Translations under genes and position numbers: made by a program
Part shown: positions 22,725 through 34,656 of the stretch, piece by piece
How positions within the stretch are numbered: position 1 is the stretch's first letter
Layout of the letters: the number at the start of each line of letters is the position of its first letter
DNA from: Raphanus sativus
Taxonomy: Eukaryota; Streptophyta; Magnoliopsida; Brassicales; Brassicaceae
Reading direction: 5' to 3'
Length of the DNA: 64,000 nt
Assembly (NCBI RefSeq): GCF_000801105.2
Contig: NC_079511.1
Location: 19,987,792 to 20,051,791, forward strand
Notes under the pieces: model-generated
Told to the model about the DNA's origin: nothing
Seen by the model: only the letters and a program-made list of their open reading frames with translations
The model's database searches: none

Positions 22725-25700
22725 CCTAACACGATCGCGGCACATGGAAATTATATATTTAGATTGTGACGTGTGTTAAACTATTTCACAATTAAATCTT
22801 ATACCAAAATCGATTTTTACAAATACTAATTTTCCTTTATTTAGTAATTATCCTTTTTTAAAAATCTTTGACCAAACAATGTAAAATATGTATAATGTTA
22901 ATTAATATATATAGTAATGTATATAATAACAAGATAACAAAAAATCTTATTATAAAAAATTGCTCTATAGTAATTTTCCTTATAAAAATGTAACATGTGT
23001 TAAAGTTCTCATGATTTTATTTAAAAAAAAAATTAATAGCAATCGTTTTTACAAATCATATACCAAAAGCAATTTGTACAATATTTAACACTAATTTTCC
23101 TTTTCTAAAATCATTAAAAAGATAAATCTAAAAACATATTTAAATAGTAATTTTCTTTTTTACAAATCATATACCAATATCAATCTGTACAATATTTAAC
23201 ACTAAATTTTATTTTCTAAAATCATAAAAAGATAAATGTAAAAACATATTTAATCATAATTATCCTTTTAAAAATCTTAAACAAAAAATTGCAAAAACTA
23301 CTTATGTTAATTTTCCTTTATTCAAATCCTTATTAAATAAATTCATAAACCAAAAGGAAAAATAATTATTCACATCTATATATAGAGAACTAAACTCCCA
23401 CATATTTTGTCACAACTCATATTTGATCACCAACATAATTATTGATTCACGAAAAATATAAAGTAAGGTTCTATATTCTGATCTTCGCATGTTTGTTTCT
23501 TCTTATAAACCCACGTTGATTTCTTTTGTTATATTACTGTCATGTTGTCTACTAAGTTAGTGCCATAATATGATTAGGCGTTTGTACACATATACAATTT
23601 ACAATTAGTTATCCTGTTGTACGTACGTAAGTGTTCTTTTTGTTAATTGACGTACGTTTGTTAATGTCGCTATTATAATTGTTTATGTGTTATTGTATTG
23701 GTTATGTTGTTTTAGGTAAGTTCGTGTCAACATAATTTTACTACTTTAATAAATTTAGTTGTGAATATGCTTATGTGTATTCGTCCTATTTATTATTTTC
23801 TAACTAAAATTGTAATTTAATTTGTTACGAGGAATTATCAAAAAACAATGACTTTAACCCTAGAACCTGCAATTTTTTTAAAAGTCATAAACAAAAAAAA
23901 ATTGAAAAGAAAAAAAAAATATTTTCTATAAATAATTATTAATGATATTATTTTTAAATGTGGGTTTAAGATAATTACAAAATACAAAATATAATTTTAA
24001 AAATAAGTTTTGCTGCAAATTAAAATATTTACAAAATATTTTTCTTATAAATATTTAATAGTATTTTTCCTGTTAAAAATATTAAACAAAGAGAACTGTA
24101 AAAAATATTCGTATAAGTTTACTTTAGTTGTGGTATTCATTTTATAAAGAACCTTATTTTCAAAGTCAAATAAAATACATAATTTCAAAATAATTACAAA
24201 ATCAATATTAGTAACTAACAAGATCGCCACACATGGTAATTATCTATTTAGGATTGTTAAATGTGTTAATAACAATTTTCTTTTTTAAAAAATAAACCAA
24301 AAGAATTTTAAAAGTTAGTTTTCCTTTTTTAAAGTATTAAACAAAAAAATCTGTAAAGAAAAAAATAAATTCATATAAATAATTATTTAATAATATCTTT
24401 TTGTGACATGTGTTAAAAATGTGTTAATTATATAAAGTTTGGCTTTTCAAAGTTGTCAATAACATGATTGCGACATCTGTCATTAAATTTTAGACTGTGA
24501 CATGTGTTAAAAATATCATATAATTCTCTTTGGTTTAGAATTTAAAAGAGATTTTAAGAAAAAATTATCATTGTAAAAATAGTCTTTTAAATATTTTATA
24601 TTATATATTGCTAAAAATATTTGATAGTAATTTTAATTTTAAAACAACTCTAACAAAAGTATTTGTAAAAATGTATTTAAAAGTATTTCTTTTTTAAGTG
24701 TGATATGTGTATAAAAATATGATACAGTTCTCTCTGTCTAGGATTTAAAAAAAAAATAGAAAAAAAAATTATCACTACAAAAGTAATCTTTTATGCCTCT
24801 TTTTAGGATTTTAGAAAAGGAAAATTACTAATACATAATATTCTTATGACTATATATTGTTACAATATCTAATTATAATTTTCAATTTTAAAAGATTTAT
24901 AAAAAAAAATATTAATTATAAAAATCTATTTGAAAATTAATTTTTCTTTTTTTACAAAAAAAATATTTGCTTTTAAAGATACTAAAGAAAGAAAACTATA
25001 GAAGATAAATATTAAGGTTTTTAAAAAATACCAAACAAAAACTTATTATAAAATCCTACAAGTACAATAAACTATTTAATAAAAATCATGAAGAAAAAAT
25101 AACTATAAAATAAATAATATTCTTTATTTAAAATATTAAACAAAATAAAATTGTAAAAGTACTCTTATTATTTTCTTATAAATAAGTAACTTTCATTTTT
25201 CAATAGATAATTGTATGTTACAAAAATTATTACCAAAAATATCTACAAGTATTTCATATCTATATTAAACTTATCTTATATTAAATAATTTTCTTAATTC
25301 ATTATTTAATGATATATTTCCATAATAACAGTTTAATTAAAATTAAATTAGAAAATACGATATAGTAAAAAAATGTATAATATGACGATGAAGTTTGAAT
25401 TGGTATTGACCAAGCATATATAATATCAATTACAGTGACAGTAATGATAATCTATTTTTTGAGCAAACACCAATATGTCAAATATTTTTAACAAGGTTGC
25501 TAGACACTGAAGAAAGATAAAAAAAATATTTCCTTATAAACAAAATCATAAACTTAAGAGATTTATATAATTTTTATTTTATTACATAAAACTTGGTTCT
25601 TCAAAATCGCTAATTAACAAAACTTTGACACATGACAATAAATGTAATGTAATGACATGTCTTACGAAATTCATAAATATGTAATAATTTAATATTTGAT

Positions 25701-25850
25701 ATTAGTTTTCCTTTTTAAATCCTAAAATATTGTAAATCTATATGAAAATAATTTACCTTTTTAAAATCTTGAAAAAAAAATTATTAAATAAAAATTAGTT
25801 AAAAAAATCTTTTAAATTTTTTATAAAATCCTAATTTTGATTGCTTACAA
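22725..25850. repeat. Long field of degenerate AT-rich repeats
   Basis: About 3 kb made of loosely repeated words such as TAATTTTCCTTTT, AAACAAAAAAT and TTGTAAAA. A longer unit (GATCGCGACACATGG-like, then a TTTAG stretch and GTGACATGTGTTAAA) recurs near 22725, 24215, 24455 and 25600. There is no coding capacity. It probably derives from one or more old transposons, perhaps the Helitron that ends at 26810. Confidence 0.55.
23375..23475 (+). promoter_or_regulatory. Promoter-like stretch without a gene
   Basis: CTATATATAGAG (23378 region) is followed by a leader-like sequence (CACAACTCATATTTGATCAC) and a possible donor after AATATAAAG. It looks like a TATA box, 5' UTR and splice donor, but no ORF follows. 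Chance in AT-rich DNA is quite possible. Confidence 0.25.
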
Positions 25851-26153
25851 ATATTATAAAATCTGAATTTTTAGATACATTTATAATATATGAATGTTTT
25901 ATTTCACTTATTTTCTATTATTTTAATATCAATATATGTCTCTCTTTTTCATTTCCTTAATATAATTTCCAAAAAATTGTCACTACTCTTCTTTGTATTA
26001 TATTTTCTGGTATCATTTTACTGTTATCGTATTCTTCATGAATAGTTATAAGAAAATTAGGATGTTTTCATGTTTGGGTTTATATGTATTTGTTCATACG
26101 GAAATCAGATATATATTTGTTTTTTTAGAGTTTGGTCACTAAAAGTTATTATG

Positions 26154-26190
26154 CATTATTATTATTATTATTATTATTATTGTTATTATT
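26154..26190. repeat. (ATT)n microsatellite
   Basis: About a dozen ATT/TTA units with one interruption (TTG). Confidence 0.9.
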
Positions 26191-26782
26191 AATAACACCC
26201 TAATTTATCTTTATATGTTTTCGGTTAAAAAATCAAATTTTATGCATTATTTTATCACATTTTCTGCTTTGCTATGTTGTACTTTTCTTATAATTCATTT
26301 TAGTTAAGGTGTTATAGTGGAATGTAGCATCAAGACACAATAAACACAAAAGTTTAACTAAACTGAATTAGTTTAATAAAAAGTCTTTATTGTTATTATA
26401 AAGTGAGAAGAAAATTTGAAAGAAAAAAACAAGTTAATAAAAATATTAAATTAAAAGTATAAGAATGTGTATGACGTTCTCTTCGACTCGATTGACTCGA
26501 TTCAATTTTCTAATTCACTGTATTTAACTCTAATTTATATTATCTAAGTTGAGTTCGATTTAAATTTTCGACTCTTATTTTTTTATCTAGCCTTAAATAC
26601 AAAATTTCTAATAATTGCTTATGCACTATAGTTTCAGAAACTTATATACCAACCAAAATTTACATGGAAACAAATTTTTATTTCTTAAATAAATTTTACA
26701 CAATATATCTAAAAATGCTCTATTTACAATATAAAGTTTTCTAAGTTTTATGTGTATTTTGAAATTGAAATATCAATCAAAA

Positions 26783-26810
26783 CCCGTGTAACGCACGGGT
26801 CCATACCTAG
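26783..26810 (+). mobile_element. Helitron 3' terminus, plus strand
   Basis: The stem CCCGTG...CACGGG (26783-26799) is followed by TCCATAC and CTAG (26807-26810), then T. The 5' end is not found; the repeat field to the left may be its body. Confidence 0.75.
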
Positions 26811-27121
26811 TACTATATAAATTCGTCCTGTAAATGAAATAAAAATAAAGATATGCGATATCAATACATTAAAATCTCTATTATCTAATAATATCGGGAC
26901 TTCAAATTTAAGTGATTAATAGGATATTAGTTTACAAACCTTTCCTATTTATATTTTATTATTTAATTATATGATTAAACTGAGAGAATATTTTTTTCAG
27001 TTTTAGCGTATATACATTAATTGTTATTTTTCTTATTATATATTTATATTACGTTTATTATAATATATGGTGAATAAAATTTATATCGCATATAACTCCA
27101 ACACGGTTTTACATACGATAC

Positions 27122-27319
27122 TACAGTGAAACCTCTATAAATTAATAATGTTGTGACTTCACCAAAACTATAATTATTTCTTAATTTATAAAAATTATTA
27201 ATTTATCGGTATACTAATTGAACCAAAAACTCAATTTGAGAATATAAAATTATATTAATTTATAGAGATTTTTAATGTATATTAATTTATCGAGTATTAA
27301 TTTAAAGAGTTATACTGTA
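27122..27319 (+). mobile_element. AT-rich MITE-like element, copy C
   Basis: It begins TACAGTGAAACCTCTATAAA and ends TTAAAGAGTTATACTGTA, the imperfect inverse of its start. The interior matches copies A and B (TAATTGAACCAAAAACTCAA). Confidence 0.78.
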
Positions 27320-27349
27320 CTAGGTCTCATCAGAAAATTTTAAATGATA

Positions 27350-27351
27350 AG

Positions 27352-27371
<20 letters not shown>
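27350..27371. repeat. (AT)n microsatellite
   Basis: A short AT run of about 22 bases. Confidence 0.85.
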
Positions 27372-27382
<11 letters not shown>

Positions 27383-27551
27383 TTACAAGGTATAAATCAT
27401 TTTTCTTACGTATATAAATATTTATACATATAAATTACAAATAAATAAATTAAAGGGACCACATTTTATAAAAAAATTGAAATTATTATCTTACAAATTT
27501 TGTTCCTGCTCTATTTGAGACATGCAAAATTTTATTATTTTACTAAGATTG

Positions 27552-27741
27552 TTTTTTTTTTTTGAAATAATACAGAGGTATCCTGGTTCCACAGAAGTGG
27601 TCCAGACTAGTCACGTGTTGCCACATGTCAGTCCTCTGTTCCTGGCGATGCCGAAATATTAATTTCCCAGTGGCCAGGATTCGAATCCAGGTGGCGGTAC
27701 TCACAGCTGTGAGCCCTTTACCACTAGGCTAGAAGCTCCGG
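27552..27741 (-). mobile_element. tRNA-derived SINE
   Basis: On the minus strand a tRNA-like head carries an A box (TAGCCTAGTGGTA, about 27719-27731) and a B box (GGATTCGAATCC, 27677-27688), the RNA polymerase III internal promoter. A tRNA-unrelated body follows and ends in a poly(A) tail (T-run at about 27552-27563 on the plus strand). The flanks TTATTTTACTAAGATTG and TTATTTTACTGATTTTG look like a slightly diverged target-site duplication. The length of about 190 bp fits crucifer SINEs. Confidence 0.85.
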
Positions 27742-27879
27742 TTATTTTACTGATTTTGTTAATTATCAAGTACTAATTAATACAGGTTCTGCTGTATTTC
27801 TTAACAGAAATTAGACTCCGTAAAATTATATATTATAAACACACGATGTGATAACAACGTTAAACATGATTTAATTCAG

Positions 27880-30800
27880 ATAAAGGCTCTTCATCTAAAG
27901 CCGAAGAGAACCCAATCGTAGCATGCGCGAAATGTGGTGCGCTAATGTGGACTTCGGAGAGCACTGGTACGGACTCCAGAACAGGTGAACCAATATTCAC
28001 GATTTGCTGTAACCATGGCCAAATAAAGCTTCCACCGATCAAACAACCTCCAGCATTGTTAGAAGAACTTCTTCGGTCTAGACCGTTTCGGGATACTATC
28101 CGAGTCTATAATTCTGTACTGGCTTTCACATCAGTTGGGATGAAAATGGATTATAGTGTCGCGCTTGCGCCTGGTCCATACACTATACAGATCCAGGGTC
28201 AAACCCACTATAGAATTGGCTCGCTTATACCACAACAGGGCCGTCTCCCGGATTATCTCCAGCTTTATATATTTGATATAAGCAACGAAGTCAAAAACCG
28301 GTTGACTGCGAGGGGTCAAACCTCGGCAGAAGGAAATCATGATGAGACAACCTTACAGCGCCTCATCGATATGGTTGACGAGAACAATTTTTTGGCTAAG
28401 ATATTCCAACGGGCACGTGACCACTACGAAAGCGGGGAGGAGTTCACTGTTAGGTTGCTCCAAGATAAAGGGAAAAGGAAAGAGTACGATCTACCGGGCA
28501 AGAGTGAGGTCGCATGCCTTATTGTAGGGGATATGTCATCGACAATCAGATTACGAGATATAGTGGTCCAATTCCAATCAGACACTTTGCAGCAGTTACG
28601 TGATGATCACCCTCTGAACATGAGTCTACAATACCCTCTTATGTTTCCATATGGTGAGTATGGCTTTCACCCCGAGATTCCACTAAATCTTGAGACATGC
28701 ACCTCGAAAACAAGACAATTCCTAACCATACGCCAATACTATTCTTCACTGATCCAGACACGCCTTGACTAAGGGATGACATTGATTAAAGGAGGGCATC
28801 TCTTCCATCAATTTATTGTGGACGTTTATACAGCAATTGAGGAAGATCGTCTAAGGTGGGCGAGGAATAATCAAGATGTCTTGAGAGCCGAGCTATACAG
28901 TAATATTCTAGATGCTGTGAGCAGAGATGACATTGATGCTAAAATTGTTGGTCAGAGGTATATACTGCCGCCGAGTTTCACTAGTGGGCCCCGATACTTA
29001 GTTGAGAAATACTATGACACAATGGCAATTTGCAGAGACTTCGGCAATCTAGATTTGTTTATCATAGTGATGGCCAATCCTAATTGAATCGAGATTAAAG
29101 AGCATTTTATGAGATATGGTGGAGATACTCCCAATAATATACCAGACATTGAATATCGAGTCTTCAAAATGAAGTTAGATCAACTACTCACAAATTTCAA
29201 AAAATGGACTTTTTTCAAGCCGTATACAGCAGCACTCCACATAATAGAGTTTCAGAAAAGGGGTCTTCCTCAAGCTCATATATTACTGTGGTTTGGAAAC
29301 TATTCCAGGACACCGAGTGCAGATGAAATTAATGAGATAATCTCAGCCGAGCTCCCAGACAAAGATGAAGATCCAGAGGCTTATAATTTAGTAACAAAAC
29401 AAATGATCCATGGTCCATGTGGTACACTTAATCCGAGGTCACCATGTATGGAAAAAAATGTGTGCACGAAAAAGTATCCTCGACCGTATAACAAAACCAC
29501 TTCGATTGACAAGTCAGGATATGTGTTATATCGCCGGCGCCGAAACAAAAAGCAAGTGTGGTAAAGAATGGGTCAATCCTAGACAACACCTTTGTTGTTC
29601 CCCATAACATCAAGCTTCTAAAGAAGTACAATGCTCATACTAATGTCGAGTGGTGTAATCGAACAAGTGCGGTAAAGTATTTATTCAAGTACATAACCAA
29701 GGGTACTGATAGAGCATCAGCTGTTATTGAGAAAGGAAATACGGCAACTTCTTCTAAAACACCGTCCTCGGAAGGATCAAATGAGAGGGTCATCAAGCAC
29801 CGCAATGAGATCCAAGACTACATCAATGCTTGATATTTGTCAGCTTGTGAGTCTATGTGGCGGACGTACGCATTCCACATACACAAAAGAAAACTATCAA
29901 TTGAGAAGCTTCTCATTCACCTAGAAGGCGAACATAACATCTCAGTCAAAGAAACTGATAACTTTGGCCGTGTAATCCGTAAGCCGGGGAATTGAGAAAA
30001 CAATGTTCACTGAGTGGATGGTTTTATGCAGAAGGTCAGAGTTTGCGAGAACATTAACATACGTGCAAAGAATATTTTGTGTGGAACAACAATACTAAAG
30101 TCTGGACTGAACGTAAGAAAGGCAGAGCCATTGGCAGAATTGTAACTGTTCATCCATCATCAGGTGATCGTTACTTTCTAAGGATCCTCATAAATAAGAT
30201 TAAGGGTCTTCGAAGCTATGACGAGCTCAAAACTTACAACAATGTGAAATATCCTGATTTCAAATCAGTTTGCTATGCATGCGGCTATTTGGACAACAAT
30301 GTTGAGTGGCACAAGACCATGTCAGAAGGCGTTAGATGGGCTATCCCATATACACTTCGCGATATGTTTGTCACATTCTTGACGAACTGCTTTGTTACGA
30401 GTTCTAAACATTTATCGGAACACTCTTGGAAATCAATGAGCGAGGATATACTACACAAGAGGCATATAATCATGGGTCATGCAAATCTGGAGCTAGATGA
30501 TGAGACTCTTGAGAAGTACGCGTTAATCGAAGTAGAAAAATTGATGCGAATGCATTACCGATCATTAGGCGATATTAAAGATATGCCGAAGATCAAACAT
30601 GTTCTGCTGAGAGAGCTGGTAAACAATATGTGGAACCAGGAATTGGATTACGATGTCGCCGAGGAAACAGTAAGACATTACAGGCAATTCAAACAGCTTA
30701 ATGCTGACGAACGTGCGATTTACGAATCAGTCTTAGAATCTGTTGATAAAAGGGATGGAAAGCTATTCTTTGTATATGGCGCATGCGGCACAGATAAAAC

Positions 30801-31915
30801 GTTCCTTTACCAAACCATAATATTGAGAATTCGATCCAGAAAACAAATTGTTATGCCGGTCGCCTCTTTTGGAATAGATGCATTGCTCCTACCTAATGGT
30901 AGAACAACACATTCTCGCTTCAATATCCCTTTAAAGCTCTCTGAAGATAAGCTATGCGACATCAAACCTGGAACAATGCTGGCTGAGCTAATCGAGAAAA
31001 CGGATCTTATAATTTGGGATGAAGCACCTATGACACATAAGCATGCTTTTGAGGCTCTAGACAAATCGTTAAGAGACATAATGTCTAGAAAAGATACAAC
31101 CGCGAAAGATCTGACTTTTGGCGGCAAAACAGTACTGTTAGGCGGTGATTTTCGGCAGTTACTTCCTGTAATCCCACGAGGCAATAGAGTTGATACTGTC
31201 CTAGCTTCAATAAGCCACTCATACCTATAGCATAGCTGCCACAAGTTCTCTTTGAAAACGAAAATGAGATTCAATCAGGAAGAAAAACAATTCTCAGATT
31301 GGCTCTTACAAGTCGGAGAAGGACGTGTAAAACCAGAATCGGGAGATCAGTATGAGGACCATCATGAACAAATGATAGCTTTCGATCGCTCACTGATTGG
31401 ACAAAGTGATGTGGATCCACTGAAATAGGTTGTCAATGCGGAGAAGTAAACACAATGACAGCCTCCCAGAGCTATTACACTGATAGAGCTATACTCACAC
31501 CACAAAATGAGACCGTGGATGAGATCAATGCTTACACCATCTCACATACGGACGAGGTTTCCAGAGACTACTTCAGTTTTGATAGCTTTGAGATATCGGA
31601 AACTAAATCAGATCAAAATGAAACACTATACCCAGTAGAGTATCTCAATTCCTTGGAGTTTTCAGGTCCGCCTTCGCATAAACTCACTCTGAAAGTTGGT
31701 GCCCCAGTTATGATTTTATGGAACATAAATCAGAAAAGGGATTGTGCAATGGTACCTGTATAATCTTAACCCACATAGGCGAGCGCTTGCTGAAGGCAGA
31801 AATTGTCACTGGATCGCAAATTGGAAAAGAGATCTTGATTCCAAGAATTGTTCTTTTGCATGATGAAACAAATCTACCGTTCACCTTACGTCGACGGCAG
31901 TTCTCTATCAGATTG
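27880..31915 (+). pseudogene. Helitron Rep/helicase, near full-length but inactivated
   Basis: In order: the Helitron-like N domain (CAKCGALMW, MFPYGEYGFH), the Rep nuclease with its HUH site changed (FQKRGLPQAHILLWF, where the family has HAH), the Rep tyrosine motif (VKYLFKYITKG), YLSACESMWR, then the PIF1 helicase with a damaged Walker A (GACGTDKTFL, family GTGKT), [19 protein letters not shown] and LPFTLRRRQF. Breaks: in-frame stops near 28770, 29086, 29833 and 31228, and frameshifts near 29555, 30075 and 31740. At least two stops fit G:C to A:T decay of Trp or Arg codons. The C-terminal helicase motifs are lost where the 177-bp array begins. It starts just after an acceptor-like AG, so upstream exons are missing. 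It cannot encode a working transposase. Confidence 0.9.
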
Positions 31916-32930
31916 TTGAATAAATCTCATAGGAGTTATGAAGAAGAAGCTATCCCACTCTCTATTCAGGTGATTCCAGATTGGCTTGTTCGGAAATATG
32001 GCAATATCTTCATGATTCTAATCAAACCAGAAGGAAGAAAGATGTAAGAAGCGTGATTTGAAACCATTAATCAGGTTAGAATCACCAGGAAGTTGAATAA
32101 ATATCATAGGAGTTATGAGGAAGAAGCTATCCCACTTTCTATTCAGGTGATCACAGATTGGCCTGTTCGGACATATGGCAATATCTTCATGATTTTTATC
32201 AAACCAGAAGGAACCAAGATGTAAGAAGTTTGATTTGAAACCATTAATAAGTTTAGAATCACAAGGAAGTTGAATAAATCTCATAAGAGTTATGAGGAAG
32301 AAACTATCCCACTTTCTTTACAGGTGATCCCAGATTAGTCTGTTCGGACATATGGCAATATCTTCACGATTATTATCAAACCAGAAGGAACAAAGATGTA
32401 AGAAGCTTGATTTGAAACCATTAGTCAGTTTAGAAACACCAGGAAGTTGAATAAATCTCATAGGAGTTATGAGGAAGAAGCTATCCCACTTTCTATTTAG
32501 GTGATCTCAGATTGGCCTGTTCGGACATATGACAATATCTTCATAATTTTTATCAAACCAGAAGGAACCAAGATGTAAGAAGTTTGATTTGAAACCATTA
32601 ATCAGTTTAGAATCATAAGGAAGTTGAATAAATCTCATAGGAGTTATGAGGAAGAAGCTATCTCACTTTCTATTCAGGTGATCCTAGATTGGCCTGTTCG
32701 GACATATGACAATATTGTCATGATTCTTATCAAACCAGAAGGAACAAAGATGTAAGAAGCTTGATTTGAAACCATTAATCAGTTTAGAATCACCAGGAAA
32801 TTGAATAAATCTCATAGGAGTTATGAGGAAGAAGCAATTCCACTTTCTATTCAGGTGATTCCAGATTGGCATGTTCGGACATATAACAATATCTTCATGA
32901 TTCTTATCAAACCAGAAGGAATAAAACTTC
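31916..32930 (+). repeat. Tandem array of 177-bp units (5 full units plus a partial one)
   Basis: TTGAATAAATCTCATAGGAG-type starts occur at 31916, 32093, 32271, 32447, 32624 and 32801, giving periods of 176-178. Units differ by scattered substitutions. Each reads NKSHRSYEEEAIPLSIQV and IFMILIKPEG in the helicase frame before a stop. On the minus strand a frame runs across unit borders (SFWFDKNHEDI, GDSKLINGFKS) because 177 is a multiple of 3. The array replaces the C-terminus of the helicase pseudogene at the point where the family has 'INKSQGQ'. Part of the unit may descend from that coding sequence, but most is unexplained. Confidence 0.93.
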
Positions 32931-33300
32931 TCGACAGATTTACAAAGCTCGACACCACACCCGTAGGAATTACATACTGTTGGGAAAGACACACACGATT
33001 CTTATGCACCTACGAGAATCAGGTATCTTATTATAAAACTAATCATTGTATTGTATATAATTTAATTTAAGTTAACTAACTTAATCTTTACCTTTTGCTG
33101 GCTATTTCTTTCAAATGACTCTATCGCAACATCTCTTTAGACACTTTTTTCTTTTATATACGTCTTTATGATACTTACATCTATTATATTTGTTTTAAGA
33201 CAATTTCGTTGTCATCAGCAATTTTTTTTTAAAAAATATTACAATCATACCAAACAAGAAATATCAAATATCATAATCAGCATTTAAACAAACACTTATC
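32931..33300. other. Flank between the array and the possible Helitron end
   Basis: The last array unit reads on to 33070 without a stop (KLLDRFTKLDTTPVGITYCW, then CTYENQVS). I do not recognise the product. The remainder is AT-rich. Confidence 0.35.
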
Positions 33301-33327
33301 TGCGCGTAGCGTGGAGATTGGGTCTAA
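33301..33327 (+). mobile_element. Possible degraded Helitron 3' terminus
   Basis: A weak hairpin (CGCG-TAG-CGTG) is followed by GAGATTGGGT and CTAA (33324-33327), then T, matching the CTRR rule only loosely. Position and strand suit the Rep/helicase pseudogene upstream. Confidence 0.4.
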
Positions 33328-33599
33328 TATTTAATAACGAGAAGATTGATAGATATTTAATACTTTCTCATATGTGCCCTACATATATATATATATATAT
33401 ATTAATTATGCATGTATATAGTATATTTATCTCAAATTTGACAATGCGTTCAGTATAATAACTTCGGATTCGTTTCAACATTTTACTTGGGAAGTAAAAA
33501 TAAAAAGGCAGGCCGCGTGCGTTTGGTTGGACGTGAGAGCAAAGAAAGGACAGAGACGGACAACTTCTCCGCTTAGTTTCGCCAACTTCCTTTTTTTTT

Positions 33600-34656
33600 C
33601 ATTTTCTCTTCACGTTACAAATACTACAACGTCTCTCTATAATATATATTTAATATTATTACCATAAGTTTCGTGTTGTGTGATTCGTACCTATCTTCTT
33701 TTTGGTACGTAGCTATTCAATTCAGTCTTTTGGGAACTGCTCATTCTTGTTGACTTCCTTTTTTTATTTTCTCTTAAATCAGTTTCCAAAATTTAAATGC
33801 AATATATCACAATATTGTCTTTGGTTTAAATGTGAATCTACCCATAGTATTATATATTACTCTGTTCTCTCCTCCGGATTCTATTCCCATTTGGTTTGTG
33901 TTGCTTCGCTTTCCTCATTCCCATCATCATCTCCTCCTCTTCTCTCTGCCTTGATAAAGTGGTTTGTTTTCTCCTTTCTCCTCTTTTCTCCGCAATCGGT
34001 TTCCTCTTTCGTTGTGTTTTATCGGAGAATCTATAACATATTTAAAGTTGAAGCGTTTCTTTCTCTCACCAAACCTTCTCAGATCGGTCGGTCTTTCTTT
34101 CTTTGATTTTGTTTTTCTTTTCTGGGTTGTGGGTTTCTTCAAGCTTGATCGTAATTCGTGGGGTTTGTGTGTGTTCATCCTTTTGGAAGAAGAAATTTAG
34201 TTTCTTTGGAATAACTTTTTAAGGCTGGATCTTTGTCTTTAGGAACTTATCAAGTGTTCTGTTTGAACCAAAAACAAAAATTGTCTTTTTATTATTTTAT
34301 GATTTCTCTGTAGCAAGGCTTTTGGTTTTTATAATGCATTCCAAGTTGTTGATTTGCTTTGCTTGTATGTGCTGTTGAAATACGAGTATGCTTTGTATTG
34401 AGATTGTGATTTAAAGTTGAGATTTTTTTTGCTCAAGTTTGGATCATCATCTTATTTTTTTACTGATGTGATTCGTTTTGTAGCTGTGCAAATTGTTTTC
34501 CTATGTTCTTCTAGGATTGTAATGCTCCCTTTCTATTGTCTTTGTTACTTATGTAATTCTTGTTTGATCTTGCGTTGCAGTTTCCAGCATCGGCTACATT
34601 GCAGAAAGTGGTGAGAATATCCAATTCTCAAGCGTCAACTGTAACTGAGGGCTAAG
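33600..34656 (+). promoter_or_regulatory. Promoter and intron-containing 5' UTR of the RING-H2 gene
   Basis: A TATA-like CTATAATATATATTT (about 33637) is followed by pyrimidine-rich leader sequence (33840-34130). The last leader segment follows a clear acceptor (TTGCGTTGCAG before TTTCCAGCATCGG, about 34580), so the 5' UTR probably contains an intron ending there. No long ORF competes. Confidence 0.5.

Noticed and set aside
27660..27735. A functional tRNA gene
   Set aside because: A and B boxes are present, but the sequence cannot fold into a full cloverleaf and continues into a SINE body with a poly(A) tail.
32018..32992. Minus-strand open frames over the 177-bp array (88 and 102 aa)
   Set aside because: They are by-products of a repeat length divisible by three. 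The sequence resembles no protein I know and the units carry scattered substitutions.
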